The notes under the pieces are model-generated. The model searched no databases. It saw only the letters and a list, made by a program, of their open reading frames with translations, and was not told the origin of the DNA. The position numbers and the translations under genes were made by a program. Below, piece after piece: positions 31,825 through 39,748 of a stretch of 56,918 nt of DNA (position 1 is its first letter; each line of letters begins with the position of its first letter). The stretch is from JAEUNJ01 sp052035955 (GTDB lineage: Bacteria > Pseudomonadota > Gammaproteobacteria > Burkholderiales > Rhodocyclaceae), in NCBI GenBank assembly GCA_052035955.1, contig JBPOHD010000038.1, positions 1-56,918 on the forward strand, written 5' to 3'.

Positions 31825-33062
31825 CAGTCGGTCTCGCCCGACTCGTAGAGGGCCTCGCGGCCGATGCGGTCCAGGCACAGCTCCGCCGTCCAGGGCAGCA
31901 TCAGGGAACCGCAGCGGGCGTCCCGGTAGAGGCGCTCCAGGGGCAGGGCCTTGAGCATCGACTGGCCGCCGCAGGTGCGGATGGCCAGGCGGGCCATGTC
32001 CACCGCGTTTTCCATGATGGTGTATTGGGCGGCGTAGGCACGCAGGCGGGCCGATTTGGGTGGGTCGATCCGGGCATCCTGGATGGCCCGCAGGAAGAGG
32101 CTGCGGGTCTGCTCCATCTTGACGTGCATCTCGGCCAGGGCGATCTGCTTGGTGGCGAACTGGCGCCGCTTGACCGGCCCGGTGCCCGGGATCTCGCCGC
32201 GCAGGTAGGCCACCGTGAAGTCGTAGGCGGCCTGGGCGACCCCCATGTAGGTGGGCGACAGGGTCATGAACATGTGGGGCCAGCGGGAGGCCGCCTGGAA
32301 GTAGATGCCCTGGGGCATCAGGGCTGCCTCGTCGGGCACGAAGACATCCTCGAACAACAGGTTCCTCGACACCGTGCCGCGCATGCCCAGGGGATCCCAG
32401 TCGCCGTAGATGGAGAAACCCTTTGCGTCGGCGGGCACGGCCATGTAGAGGGTGTCCCGGCGCGACAGTTCCTCGCCGCCCTTCTTCTCGGTGCACAGCA
32501 CGCCGTAATAGTTGGCGCCGCCGGCCAGCGAGGCGAAGATCTTGCGGCCGTTGATCAGCCAGCCGCCCTCCACCTTGGTCGCCGTGGTGCCGAAGGGCTG
32601 GGCGCCCGCCGCCGCCGCGCCGCCCTCGGAGAAGGGCTGGGCATAGACCGCCCCGTCCCTGACCACGCGGGCGAAATGGATGGCCTGGTGATTCCGGTGG
32701 GCCGCCCGCTGCCCGGGCGTCATGTCCAGGTCCTCCGACAGCAGGCCGCTCCACATCATGGTGCACACGTGCATGTTGAAGGTCAGGGCCGTGGCGCCGC
32801 AGTGGCGGCCGATCTCGGCCGAGACCAGGGCATAGGTGGCATAGTCGGCCCCGTGGCCGCCGTGGGCCTCGGGCACGCACAGGCGAAGCAGGCCGGACTC
32901 GTGCATGTCCTGGTAGTTCTCGAAGGGGAAGCTGGCCTCCCGGTCGTACTTCTCGGCCCGGCCGGCAAAGCGGGTGCGTCCCAGCTCGGCCGCCAGTTCC
33001 ATCAGTTGCTTCTGCTTCGCCGTCAGCGGATAGCCTTCGCCGCAGATCAGTTGGTAGGCCAT
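31824..33062 (-). CDS. Acyl-CoA-dehydrogenase-fold flavoprotein
   Basis: This 412-residue protein follows the family plan: an N-terminal helical domain (LRLCVPEAHGGHGADYATYA), a middle beta domain (AQPFSEGG, WLINGRKIFASLAGGANYY) and a C-terminal helical domain (CGGQSMLKALPLERLYRDAR). The usual catalytic glutamate in the IYEGT-like segment is not apparent; here the stretch reads GSLMLPWTAE. The glutamate position used by the isovaleryl/long-chain subfamily also does not align by eye. It could be a dehydrogenase with another base, or a flavin-dependent monooxygenase of the same fold working with the flavin reductase in this operon. Confidence 0.82.
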   Translation of the reverse strand: MAYQLICGEGYPLTAKQKQLMELAAELGRTRFAGRAEKYDREASFPFENYQDMHESGLLRLCVPEAHGGHGADYATYALVSAEIGRHCGATALTFNMHVCTMMWSGLLSEDLDMTPGQRAAHRNHQAIHFARVVRDGAVYAQPFSEGGAAAAGAQPFGTTATKVEGGWLINGRKIFASLAGGANYYGVLCTEKKGGEELSRRDTLYMAVPADAKGFSIYGDWDPLGMRGTVSRNLLFEDVFVPDEAALMPQGIYFQAASRWPHMFMTLSPTYMGVAQAAYDFTVAYLRGEIPGTGPVKRRQFATKQIALAEMHVKMEQTRSLFLRAIQDARIDPPKSARLRAYAAQYTIMENAVDMARLAIRTCGGQSMLKALPLERLYRDARCGSLMLPWTAELCLDRIGREALYESGETD

Positions 33063-33078
33063 GCATTCCTCCCTTTGT

Positions 33079-33855
33079 TCACGCCTGCTTCAGGAACGCC
33101 TCGAGGGCGGCATTGAATTCGGCGGGCCGCTCGAAATTGAGCAGGTGTCCGGCGCCGGGCATTTCTGCGAAGGCCGCGCCGGGTATCTTGTCGGCCATGC
33201 GACGCAGCACCTGGGGCGGCGCCGTCCGGTCGTTCTCCCCCGCCAGGCAGAGGACCGGCACCCGGATGCCGCTCAGCAGCTCGCGCCGGTCGAAGCGGAC
33301 CAGGGCCAGCAGGGCGGCCCGGTAGCTGTCCGGCGGGATGCGCGACATCAGCGTCCGGGCGAGGGCGATTCCCTCCGGGTCGGCGCCGGGCCCGGCCATG
33401 GACGGGATCAGGGGTCCCGCCACGTCGGCCATGGTCCTGCCCTGTTCCAGGGGGGCCAGGCGCCGGGCCAGGAACTCGCGCTGGAACTCCCCGTCCGTGT
33501 TGCCGAAGGCCGGGCTGGTGGCGGCCAATACCATCGCGCCGATGCGGCCGGGCATGTGCGCCCAGGCTTCCAGGGCCACCATGCCGCCCAGGCTGTGGCC
33601 GACGAGGACGGCCCGCTCCACGGCGGCCGTGTCCATCAGCCGTTCCAGCGCCGCCGCCAGGCCGGGGAAGTCGCAGGGATCGATCGCCGCGCTGCCGCCA
33701 TAGCCCGGCATGTCCCAGGCGATCGTCCGCCAGCCCAGGCCGGCGAAATGGTCCAGGCTGGCCCGCCAGCCTTCCTTGCCGCCGCCGATGCCGTGCAGGA
33801 AGACGAGGCTGCGCGGCCCCTGCCCCGCCTCGATGAAGGCAGGCGTCCCCGTCAC
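33079..33855 (-). CDS. Alpha/beta hydrolase
   Basis: This 258-residue hydrolase has an oxyanion segment FLHGIGGGKEGW, a nucleophile elbow GHSLGG (Ser88), an acid residue in AGENDRTAPP (Asp209) and a histidine in GAGHLLNFERP (His237). A GTG start overlaps the stop of the dioxygenase-like gene (GTGA). In nicotinate and picolinate pathways an alpha/beta hydrolase (NicD) removes formate from the ring-cleavage product, and the neighbour here is NicX-like. A NicD-like role is possible but the overall resemblance is only general. Confidence 0.88.
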   Translation of the reverse strand: MTGTPAFIEAGQGPRSLVFLHGIGGGKEGWRASLDHFAGLGWRTIAWDMPGYGGSAAIDPCDFPGLAAALERLMDTAAVERAVLVGHSLGGMVALEAWAHMPGRIGAMVLAATSPAFGNTDGEFQREFLARRLAPLEQGRTMADVAGPLIPSMAGPGADPEGIALARTLMSRIPPDSYRAALLALVRFDRRELLSGIRVPVLCLAGENDRTAPPQVLRRMADKIPGAAFAEMPGAGHLLNFERPAEFNAALEAFLKQA

Positions 33856-34901
33856 TCGAGGAGGACTCCGTCCCGGACCACGGGAACCCCGTCGAGTTCG
33901 ACGGTGCAATGGCGGAAGGGCAGGTCGAAGTGGCCGAGGGTATGGCGGCCCGCCACCTCGTTGGCGCCGGTGGAGAAGAGGAAGTTGCCGGCGAAGGCGC
34001 GCAGCTCGGTGGCGTTGCAGTCGCGCCGGTCGTAGAAGGTCAGCGAATCCCAGCGGGCACCCCTGGCCAGTCCCCAGCCCACGTGGGAAACCGCGTAGGC
34101 GTCCCGGGTGCCCTCCCGCTCGCACCAGCTGTCGAGGTAGCCGCGCATGAGGTCCGCATCGTAGCCGGCACCTTCGATGGCGGTCACGTAGTCGTTCTCG
34201 ACGCGCAGGGTCACGGCGGCATCGACGTAGCGCTTGAAGGTCAGGTTCACGTCGCCGGGAGCCATCACCAGGGTGCCGTTCACGCTGCCCCGGGCCGGAA
34301 AGCCGAGGACGATGCCGCCGGGCCAGTGGGACAGGGTGCCGGGTTTCGCCGTGTAGCCCCAGACGCCGCCCACCCGCGTCCCTTCCAGCCCGACCGCGAG
34401 GTCCGTGCCGTGGGGCGAGGCGACCCGCATCGCCTTCGCGCCGCGCATGCGCTTCATGGCCGTCTTGACGACCTCCTCGTCGGCCGGCTTCGGCATCAGG
34501 CGCTCCAGGATCTCCGGATGCTCGTTGGATACGTAGAGGACGCGCGCACCGCCCTTCAGGATGTCCGGCAGCTCCGGGGCGTGCATCAGGCCCTCGACGG
34601 TGAGGTCGGCGACGAAGCCGGCCTGGGACAGGGAGGACACCACCGGGCCCAGGCCGCGGATGGCGTCGCTGCTGCCCGTGGAGCGCACCGGTATCGGCAC
34701 GGCCAGGGGCGGCGTGGTCAACATAAGCTCGAAGACCCGCGCGCCGAGGCCCTGCAGGGCCAGCTTGGCCAGCTCCACGTTCACCCGCCGCGACTGGGTC
34801 TCCGAGAGGACCACGGCCACCTCCCCGGGCTTGACGCCGCAAAGGCGGAAGACCTCGGCAAAGCAGGAGAGCCACTTGCCCTCGATGCGCTCGACCAGCA
34901 T
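33852..34901 (-). CDS. 2,5-dihydroxypyridine 5,6-dioxygenase-like enzyme (NicX/M29-related)
   Basis: This 349-residue protein resembles NicX of nicotinate catabolism throughout its C-terminal half: SHWPGGIVLGFPARGS, then NGTLVMAPGD, VSHVGWGLARGARW and AGNFLFSTGANEV. The iron ligands expected from NicX are present as His273 (SHVGWG) and His324 and Asp326 (TLGHFDLP). NicX opens a dihydroxypyridine ring with oxygen to give N-formylmaleamate. The family also includes proteins annotated as M29 aminopeptidases, so the substrate is not certain. It is third from the 5' end of the reductase-dioxygenase-hydrolase block only in function; in order it is second, three bases after the flavin reductase. Confidence 0.78.
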   Translation of the reverse strand: MLVERIEGKWLSCFAEVFRLCGVKPGEVAVVLSETQSRRVNVELAKLALQGLGARVFELMLTTPPLAVPIPVRSTGSSDAIRGLGPVVSSLSQAGFVADLTVEGLMHAPELPDILKGGARVLYVSNEHPEILERLMPKPADEEVVKTAMKRMRGAKAMRVASPHGTDLAVGLEGTRVGGVWGYTAKPGTLSHWPGGIVLGFPARGSVNGTLVMAPGDVNLTFKRYVDAAVTLRVENDYVTAIEGAGYDADLMRGYLDSWCEREGTRDAYAVSHVGWGLARGARWDSLTFYDRRDCNATELRAFAGNFLFSTGANEVAGRHTLGHFDLPFRHCTVELDGVPVVRDGVLLE

Positions 34902-34904
34902 GGC

Positions 34905-35390
34905 CTACTCCTCGCGCAAACGGCGATAGGTGCCGCCATGGAAGATCAGGGGCGCCTTCGGCTCGCTGCGGAAGCGCTCCACCTCGCCGACCAGGATCAG
35001 GTGGTCGCCCCCGGGGTATCGCATGGCCGTGCGGCACTCGAACCAGGCCGCGCAGTCCGGCAGCAGGGGTGCCCCGCCCAGGCCCTCGGTCCACTCGATG
35101 CCGTTGAACTTGTCCACGTGGGGTGTCGAGAAACGCCGCGAGAGCTCCTGCTGCTCGGCCGACAGGACGTTGATCGCGTAGTGCCCGGCGCCCTCGAAGA
35201 AGGCCCGCGAGGGCGATTCCAGGCCGATGCTCCAGAGGACCAGCGGCGGCTCCAGGGACACCGAGGAGAAGGAGTTGATCGTCATGCCGACGAATCCGCC
35301 GTCGCCGTTGCCGGCGGTGACCACGGCGATGCCCGTGGCGAACTGGCCGAGCGCGTCGCGCAGGGCCCGGTGCTGTTGTCTTTTGGTCAT
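34905..35390 (-). CDS. Flavin reductase (two-component monooxygenase type)
   Basis: This 161-residue protein has the flavin-reductase-like split-barrel pattern: RDALGQFATGIAVVTAG, GFVGMTINSFSSVSLEPPLV and GDHLILVGEVERF. Such enzymes supply reduced FMN or FAD to a partner monooxygenase. No classical partner gene is adjacent; the acyl-CoA-dehydrogenase-fold protein in the same operon is a candidate partner. It is the first gene of the operon and is divergent from purT with 43 bases between start codons. Confidence 0.88.
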   Translation of the reverse strand: MTKRQQHRALRDALGQFATGIAVVTAGNGDGGFVGMTINSFSSVSLEPPLVLWSIGLESPSRAFFEGAGHYAINVLSAEQQELSRRFSTPHVDKFNGIEWTEGLGGAPLLPDCAAWFECRTAMRYPGGDHLILVGEVERFRSEPKAPLIFHGGTYRRLREE

Positions 35391-35402
35391 CTGGCTGCGG
35401 GG

Positions 35403-35408
35403 TAGAAT
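35403..35408 (+). promoter_or_regulatory. Candidate -10 of purT
   Basis: TAGAAT lies 25 bases before the purT ATG. A -35 would fall inside the start of the divergent flavin reductase gene (T-rich TTGTCTTTTGG, about 35377-35387) with non-ideal spacing. Confidence 0.35.
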
Positions 35409-35433
35409 CGCGTTTTACCGAACGGAGCCACCC

Positions 35434-36645
35434 ATGCGCATCGGCACCCCGCTCTCGCCCTCCGCCACCCGCATCATGCTGCTCGGCAGCGGCGAACTGG
35501 GCAAGGAGGTCATTATCGCATTGCAAAGACTGGGCTGCGAGGTGATCGCGGTGGACCGCTACGCCGACGCGCCGGGCATGCAGGTGGCCCACCGCAGCCA
35601 CGTGATCGCCATGACCGACGGGGCCGCCCTGCGGGCCCTGGTGGAAAAGGAACGGCCCCACCTGGTAGTGCCGGAAATCGAGGCCATCGCCACGGACATG
35701 CTCCTGGAAATCGAGGAGGAGGGCCTCGCCGAGGTGATCCCCACGGCCCGGGCCGCCCGCCTGACCATGAACCGCGAGGGCATCCGGCGCCTGGCGGCCG
35801 AGGAACTGGGGCTGCCCACCTCCCCCTACCGCTTCGCCGACTCCCTGGCCGGGCTGCAAGCCGCCATCGACGGCGCCGACGGGCCGGCCATCGGCTATCC
35901 CTGCGTGGTCAAGCCCGTCATGTCCTCCTCCGGCAAGGGACAGTCCCTGGTGAAGACGGCGGCCGACGTCGAGGCGGCCTGGAACTACGCCGCCTCCGCC
36001 GGCCGGGTGGACGCCGGCCGGGTCATCGTCGAGGGCTTCATCGACTTCGACTACGAGATCACCCAGCTCACCGTGCGGGCCGTCGGCAGCACGGGCGCCG
36101 TGGAGACCTCCTTCTGCGAGCCGATCGGCCACGTCCAGGTCGCCGGCGACTACGTGGAGTCCTGGCAGCCGATGGCCATGACGGAGACCGCCTTGCGCAA
36201 GTCCCGCGAGATCGCCGCCGCCGTCACCGGCAACCTCGGCGGTCGCGGCATCTTCGGCGTCGAGCTTTTCATCAAGGGCGACCAGGTCTGGTTCTCGGAA
36301 GTCAGCCCCCGCCCCCACGATACCGGCCTCGTGACGCTCGCCACCCAGCGCCTCTCGGAATTCGAACTGCATGCCCGGGCCATCCTCGGCCTGCCCGTGG
36401 ACACGGCCCTGCGGCGCCCCGGCGCCTCGGCCGTCGTCTATGGCGGCCTGGAGGCGAAAGGCGTCGCCTTCGAGGGCGTTGCCGAGGCCCTGGCGGTTCC
36501 CGAATCGGACCTGCGGCTGTTCGGCAAGCCGGAAAGCTTCAGGAAGCGCCGCATGGGGGTGGCGGTGGCCAATGCCGAGACCGCCGACGAGGCGCGGGCG
36601 CGGGCCAAGCTGGCGGCCGGACGCGTCAAACCCGTCGCCGCCTGA
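35434..36645 (+). CDS. purT: Formate-dependent phosphoribosylglycinamide formyltransferase
   Basis: This 403-residue ATP-grasp enzyme converts GAR, formate and ATP to formyl-GAR in purine synthesis. Motifs include IMLLGSGELGKEVIIALQRL, the ATP-grasp region YPCVVKPVMSSSGKGQS, and FSEVSPRPHDTGLVTL with SEFELHARAILGLP. Length is normal. Use of formate ties it loosely to formate metabolism, but it is a widespread housekeeping gene. The catalase-like gene follows after 40 bases. Confidence 0.96.
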   Translation: MRIGTPLSPSATRIMLLGSGELGKEVIIALQRLGCEVIAVDRYADAPGMQVAHRSHVIAMTDGAALRALVEKERPHLVVPEIEAIATDMLLEIEEEGLAEVIPTARAARLTMNREGIRRLAAEELGLPTSPYRFADSLAGLQAAIDGADGPAIGYPCVVKPVMSSSGKGQSLVKTAADVEAAWNYAASAGRVDAGRVIVEGFIDFDYEITQLTVRAVGSTGAVETSFCEPIGHVQVAGDYVESWQPMAMTETALRKSREIAAAVTGNLGGRGIFGVELFIKGDQVWFSEVSPRPHDTGLVTLATQRLSEFELHARAILGLPVDTALRRPGASAVVYGGLEAKGVAFEGVAEALAVPESDLRLFGKPESFRKRRMGVAVANAETADEARARAKLAAGRVKPVAA

Positions 36646-36685
36646 GCGGCGTCGAAGCAGGCCGCAGGCGCGGCAGGAGGTGCCC

Positions 36686-37672
36686 ATGGAAGCGAGCACG
36701 AACTGGCGCGAATCCGTCGCCCCCGACGAGGAATCCCGTTTCGCCGGCTATGCGCAGCAGTTCGCCGAACTGCAGCAACGCAAATCGGCCCGTTACGGCA
36801 AGGGGCGTGCCCTCCACCGCAAGCAGATCATGGCCGTGCAGGCCGTCTTCGAGGTCCTGCCCGACCTGCCGCCCTGGGCCCGCCACGGCCTCTTCGCCTC
36901 GCCGGGCCCCCACGAGGCCTGGGTGCGCCTGTCCAACGGCGGGCCGGACCGGGCCGCCGACCCGGCGCCCGACATCCGGGGCTTCGCCATCAAGGTCCTC
37001 GGCATTCGCGGCCCCGGGGCCCTCGGTGACGGCAAGACCGACCACCAGGATTTCCTGCTCATCAACCACAGCGCCTTCGCCTTCCCGAATAGCGATGAGT
37101 TCGTCGGCCTGGTGATGGCGGCCAGCCGGGGCAACGGCGCCCTGCTGAAATACCTGTTCGGACGCTACGGACTCGTCGGCGGACTCAAGCTGGCGGCGCG
37201 CTTCGCGAAGATCGTCGGCAAGAAGTTCAGCGGCTTCGCCACCGAGGCCTTCTACAGCGCCGCGCCGATCGCCTGCGGCCCCTTTGCATGCCGGGTCCGG
37301 CTGCTGCCGCCCCCCGGCTCGCCGGCCGCCGGGGCCGATCGGGACTGGGCGCGGGACATGGCCGAACGCCTGCGCCACGACAGCCTCAGCTACGAACTCC
37401 AGTTGCAGTTCTTCGTGGACGAGGCTGCGACGCCCATCGAGGATGCCTCCGTCGACTGGCCCGAGACGGTCGCCCCCTATGTGACCGTCGCGCGCCTGCA
37501 CCTGCCCAGCCAATGGTTCGACGACGTGGCGGCGGGCGATTTCGCCGCCCAGGTGGAGGCTGCCGTCTTCGATCCCTGGGGCGGCCTGATGGATCACCGG
37601 CCCCTGGGGGACGTGATGCGGGCCCGCAAGGTGGTCTATTTCGTCTCCGAGAAGGGCCGCGGCGCCCTTTGA
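36686..37672 (+). CDS. Small catalase-family haem protein
   Basis: This 328-residue protein keeps the catalase core. A distal histidine candidate lies in GRALHRKQ (RxxH form), then VRLSNG and DIRGFAIKVLG follow, and a proximal Tyr candidate lies in RARKVVY near the C-terminus. It is much shorter than a classical catalase (about 480 or more residues). Relatives include minicatalases and allene-oxide-synthase-like peroxidases. It may use peroxides rather than disproportionate H2O2. An AGGAGG site precedes the ATG. The stop overlaps the TTG of the next gene. Confidence 0.82.
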   Translation: MEASTNWRESVAPDEESRFAGYAQQFAELQQRKSARYGKGRALHRKQIMAVQAVFEVLPDLPPWARHGLFASPGPHEAWVRLSNGGPDRAADPAPDIRGFAIKVLGIRGPGALGDGKTDHQDFLLINHSAFAFPNSDEFVGLVMAASRGNGALLKYLFGRYGLVGGLKLAARFAKIVGKKFSGFATEAFYSAAPIACGPFACRVRLLPPPGSPAAGADRDWARDMAERLRHDSLSYELQLQFFVDEAATPIEDASVDWPETVAPYVTVARLHLPSQWFDDVAAGDFAAQVEAAVFDPWGGLMDHRPLGDVMRARKVVYFVSEKGRGAL

Positions 37673-38079
37673 GCGCCGCCGGCCTGCTGGCGCGGCTCAA
37701 GGCCTGGGCCCGCCGCCTCAAGGGAGAGACCCTGGTGCTCGCCCTGGCGGCGCGCCATCCGGACACGCCGTGGTATGCCAAGCTGCTGGTGATCGCCGTC
37801 GTGGCCTATGCCCTGAGCCCCATCGACCTGATCCCGGATTTCATCCCGGTCCTGGGCTACCTGGACGAATTGGTGCTCATCCCCCTGGGGCTCGCCTTGG
37901 CCATACGGCTCATCCCGCCGGCGGTGCTCGCCGAATGCCGGGCCCGGGCCGGGCAGTTGACCGCCGCCGGGCGGCGCGCCGGCCGCGTGGCGGCGGTCGT
38001 GGTCATGCTGGTCTGGTTGACCGTGCTGGGCCTGGCGGCGTGGTGGCTGATCCAGGGCCTGTTCGAGAACAGGCCTTAG
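37669..38079 (+). CDS. YkvA/DUF1232 family membrane protein
   Basis: This 136-residue protein starts with TTG overlapping the catalase-like stop. The DUF1232 signature is clear: YAKLLVIAVVAYALSPIDLI followed by PDFIPVLGYLDEL. A C-terminal helix (VAAVVVMLVWLTVLGLAAWW) is probably membrane-spanning. Function is unknown. Its coupling to the catalase-like gene suggests cotranscription. It converges with the TpsB gene, with about 20 bases between stops. Confidence 0.82.
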   Translation: MSAAGLLARLKAWARRLKGETLVLALAARHPDTPWYAKLLVIAVVAYALSPIDLIPDFIPVLGYLDELVLIPLGLALAIRLIPPAVLAECRARAGQLTAAGRRAGRVAAVVVMLVWLTVLGLAAWWLIQGLFENRP

Positions 38080-38098
38080 GAACGCAGGCGACCATCCC

Positions 38099-39748
38099 TC
38101 AGAACACGCTGGCGACCAGTTGCAGGGTGACGTCATAGGAACGGGGCTGCAAGGGAACCCGCGTCGCACCGTAACCGAAGACAAGGCGGGCCGACACATG
38201 GTGGCCCAGATTCAGATTCAGCCCCCAACCCAGTCCGGTCAGGGCTTCGAATGACCGGAGCGTGGAAGCGGGGGGACGCTGGGGCTTGACGCGTCCATAA
38301 TCGAGGAAGAGGAAACCGTTCGCCGCCAGCCCGCCGGAGCCACCCGGTCCGGCCAGCGGATGGTGCAGTTCCAGGCTGACCGTCTGCCCCTTGTCCCCAG
38401 AGTAGAGGCCGACCGGATAGCCCCGTACGCTGCCCTCCCCGCCGATGAAAAGCTGCTCGCTCGACGGCAGACCCGCCTGCGGCGAGACCTGCCACGCCAG
38501 GGCGCCGCGGAAGGACAAGCCGCCACCGATATCACGGTAATGCCGCAGGGAGCCCCGGTCCACCCGGAAACCGTCCCGACCGACGGTTCGCGCCTCGCCG
38601 ACCGAGCGGACGTAGCTTGCGGACCAGCCCGAGTCGGCGCCGAACACCTGGGCCTCGACGCCCAGGTTGCGATCCGTCGTATCGGTGCGCGACAGGAAGA
38701 CGTTGCTGATCCAGGAGGTGTTGTGCCGGCTCTTGCCGCCACCAACGACATCCACCTCGAGAGTCGGGCCCACATGCACCGGCTGCCGGATCGAGAGGAT
38801 GCTCGCCGTCGAGTGGCCGGTGATGCGCAGGCTCCTCAGGGGGCCCTCCTTCATCGCCGTCCTGTCGTCGTAGAAACCCAGGTTCGCCCGGCCACCCCAG
38901 GTGTTGATGGGGACGCCGTAGGCGACCGAGCGACTCTCCTGACCGAGGGCGTGGGTGGCGGAAAGCGCGAGTTCGTCCCGGTAGCCCAGGAGGCTGCGGT
39001 TCGCATAGGCCAGACCCACCCGGTTCCGGCCTGTCGCGGCGGCCCCCATGTTGTCGATCGTCACCCGCAGGTCGTGCCGGGGCGGTTCCGTGATCTCGAC
39101 GGCGATGTCGGTGGTGGCAAACCTGCCGCCGGGCTTCAGCTCGGCACGCAATTGCGCATCGTTGGTCCGGTTGAACCAATTCAATGCCGCCTCGAGCCGG
39201 GTCAGGTCGATCAGGTCGGTCGGTTTCAGGCCGACCCGGTCGGCCACGTAATCGGCTTCGGTGGAGGCATTGCCGCGGACGGCGACCTGCCCCAGGCGGC
39301 CCTCGACCAGCCGGATCAGCACGACCCCGGCCGAGACATCCTGGGGCGGCACCGTCGCCTGGGCCGTCACCACTCCCTTGCCCCGGTATATCTCGTTGAC
39401 CTTCGCGGCCAGTTGGCCGAGTTCCCCGAGGGTCAGCTCTCGGCCCACGTAGGGGCGCGACGCCGATTCGAGCTCTGCCTGGGAGAGGATCGCCGACTCG
39501 GTGAAGCGGATCTCCCTGACCGCGAAACGGATCGATTCCGCTTCGGGCCGCATCGTAGGAGGGCGCACCGGCTCGCGCCGCAGGGGTTCGGCGGGAACCT
39601 GCCGCTGCTCGCGCTCCGCCTCCCGTCGGCGCCTCTCCTCGTCGATCTGCCGCTGCTGGATGACCCCGGAATCGACTGGCGTCTGGGCCAACGGCTGTCC
39701 GAGGATCAGGACCGGCGCCAACCCGGCCGCCACCCGCCAGGCCCTCAT
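38099..39748 (-). CDS. Two-partner secretion outer-membrane transporter (TpsB/FhaC family)
   Basis: This 549-residue protein has a signal peptide (to about residue 22, GQPLAQ), an Arg/Glu-rich plug-helix/linker segment (RQIDEERRRREAEREQRQ), POTRA domains (IRFAVREIRFTESAILSQ; VVLIRLVEGRLGQVAVRGN) and a C-terminal 16-strand barrel. The conserved L6 motif VRGY is in GEGSVRGYPVG and an FxD motif is in FLFLDYGRV. It should export the giant protein encoded immediately upstream. The ATG at 39748 overlaps that gene's stop (ATGA), so the pair is translationally coupled. Confidence 0.92.
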   Translation of the reverse strand: MRAWRVAAGLAPVLILGQPLAQTPVDSGVIQQRQIDEERRRREAEREQRQVPAEPLRREPVRPPTMRPEAESIRFAVREIRFTESAILSQAELESASRPYVGRELTLGELGQLAAKVNEIYRGKGVVTAQATVPPQDVSAGVVLIRLVEGRLGQVAVRGNASTEADYVADRVGLKPTDLIDLTRLEAALNWFNRTNDAQLRAELKPGGRFATTDIAVEITEPPRHDLRVTIDNMGAAATGRNRVGLAYANRSLLGYRDELALSATHALGQESRSVAYGVPINTWGGRANLGFYDDRTAMKEGPLRSLRITGHSTASILSIRQPVHVGPTLEVDVVGGGKSRHNTSWISNVFLSRTDTTDRNLGVEAQVFGADSGWSASYVRSVGEARTVGRDGFRVDRGSLRHYRDIGGGLSFRGALAWQVSPQAGLPSSEQLFIGGEGSVRGYPVGLYSGDKGQTVSLELHHPLAGPGGSGGLAANGFLFLDYGRVKPQRPPASTLRSFEALTGLGWGLNLNLGHHVSARLVFGYGATRVPLQPRSYDVTLQLVASVF

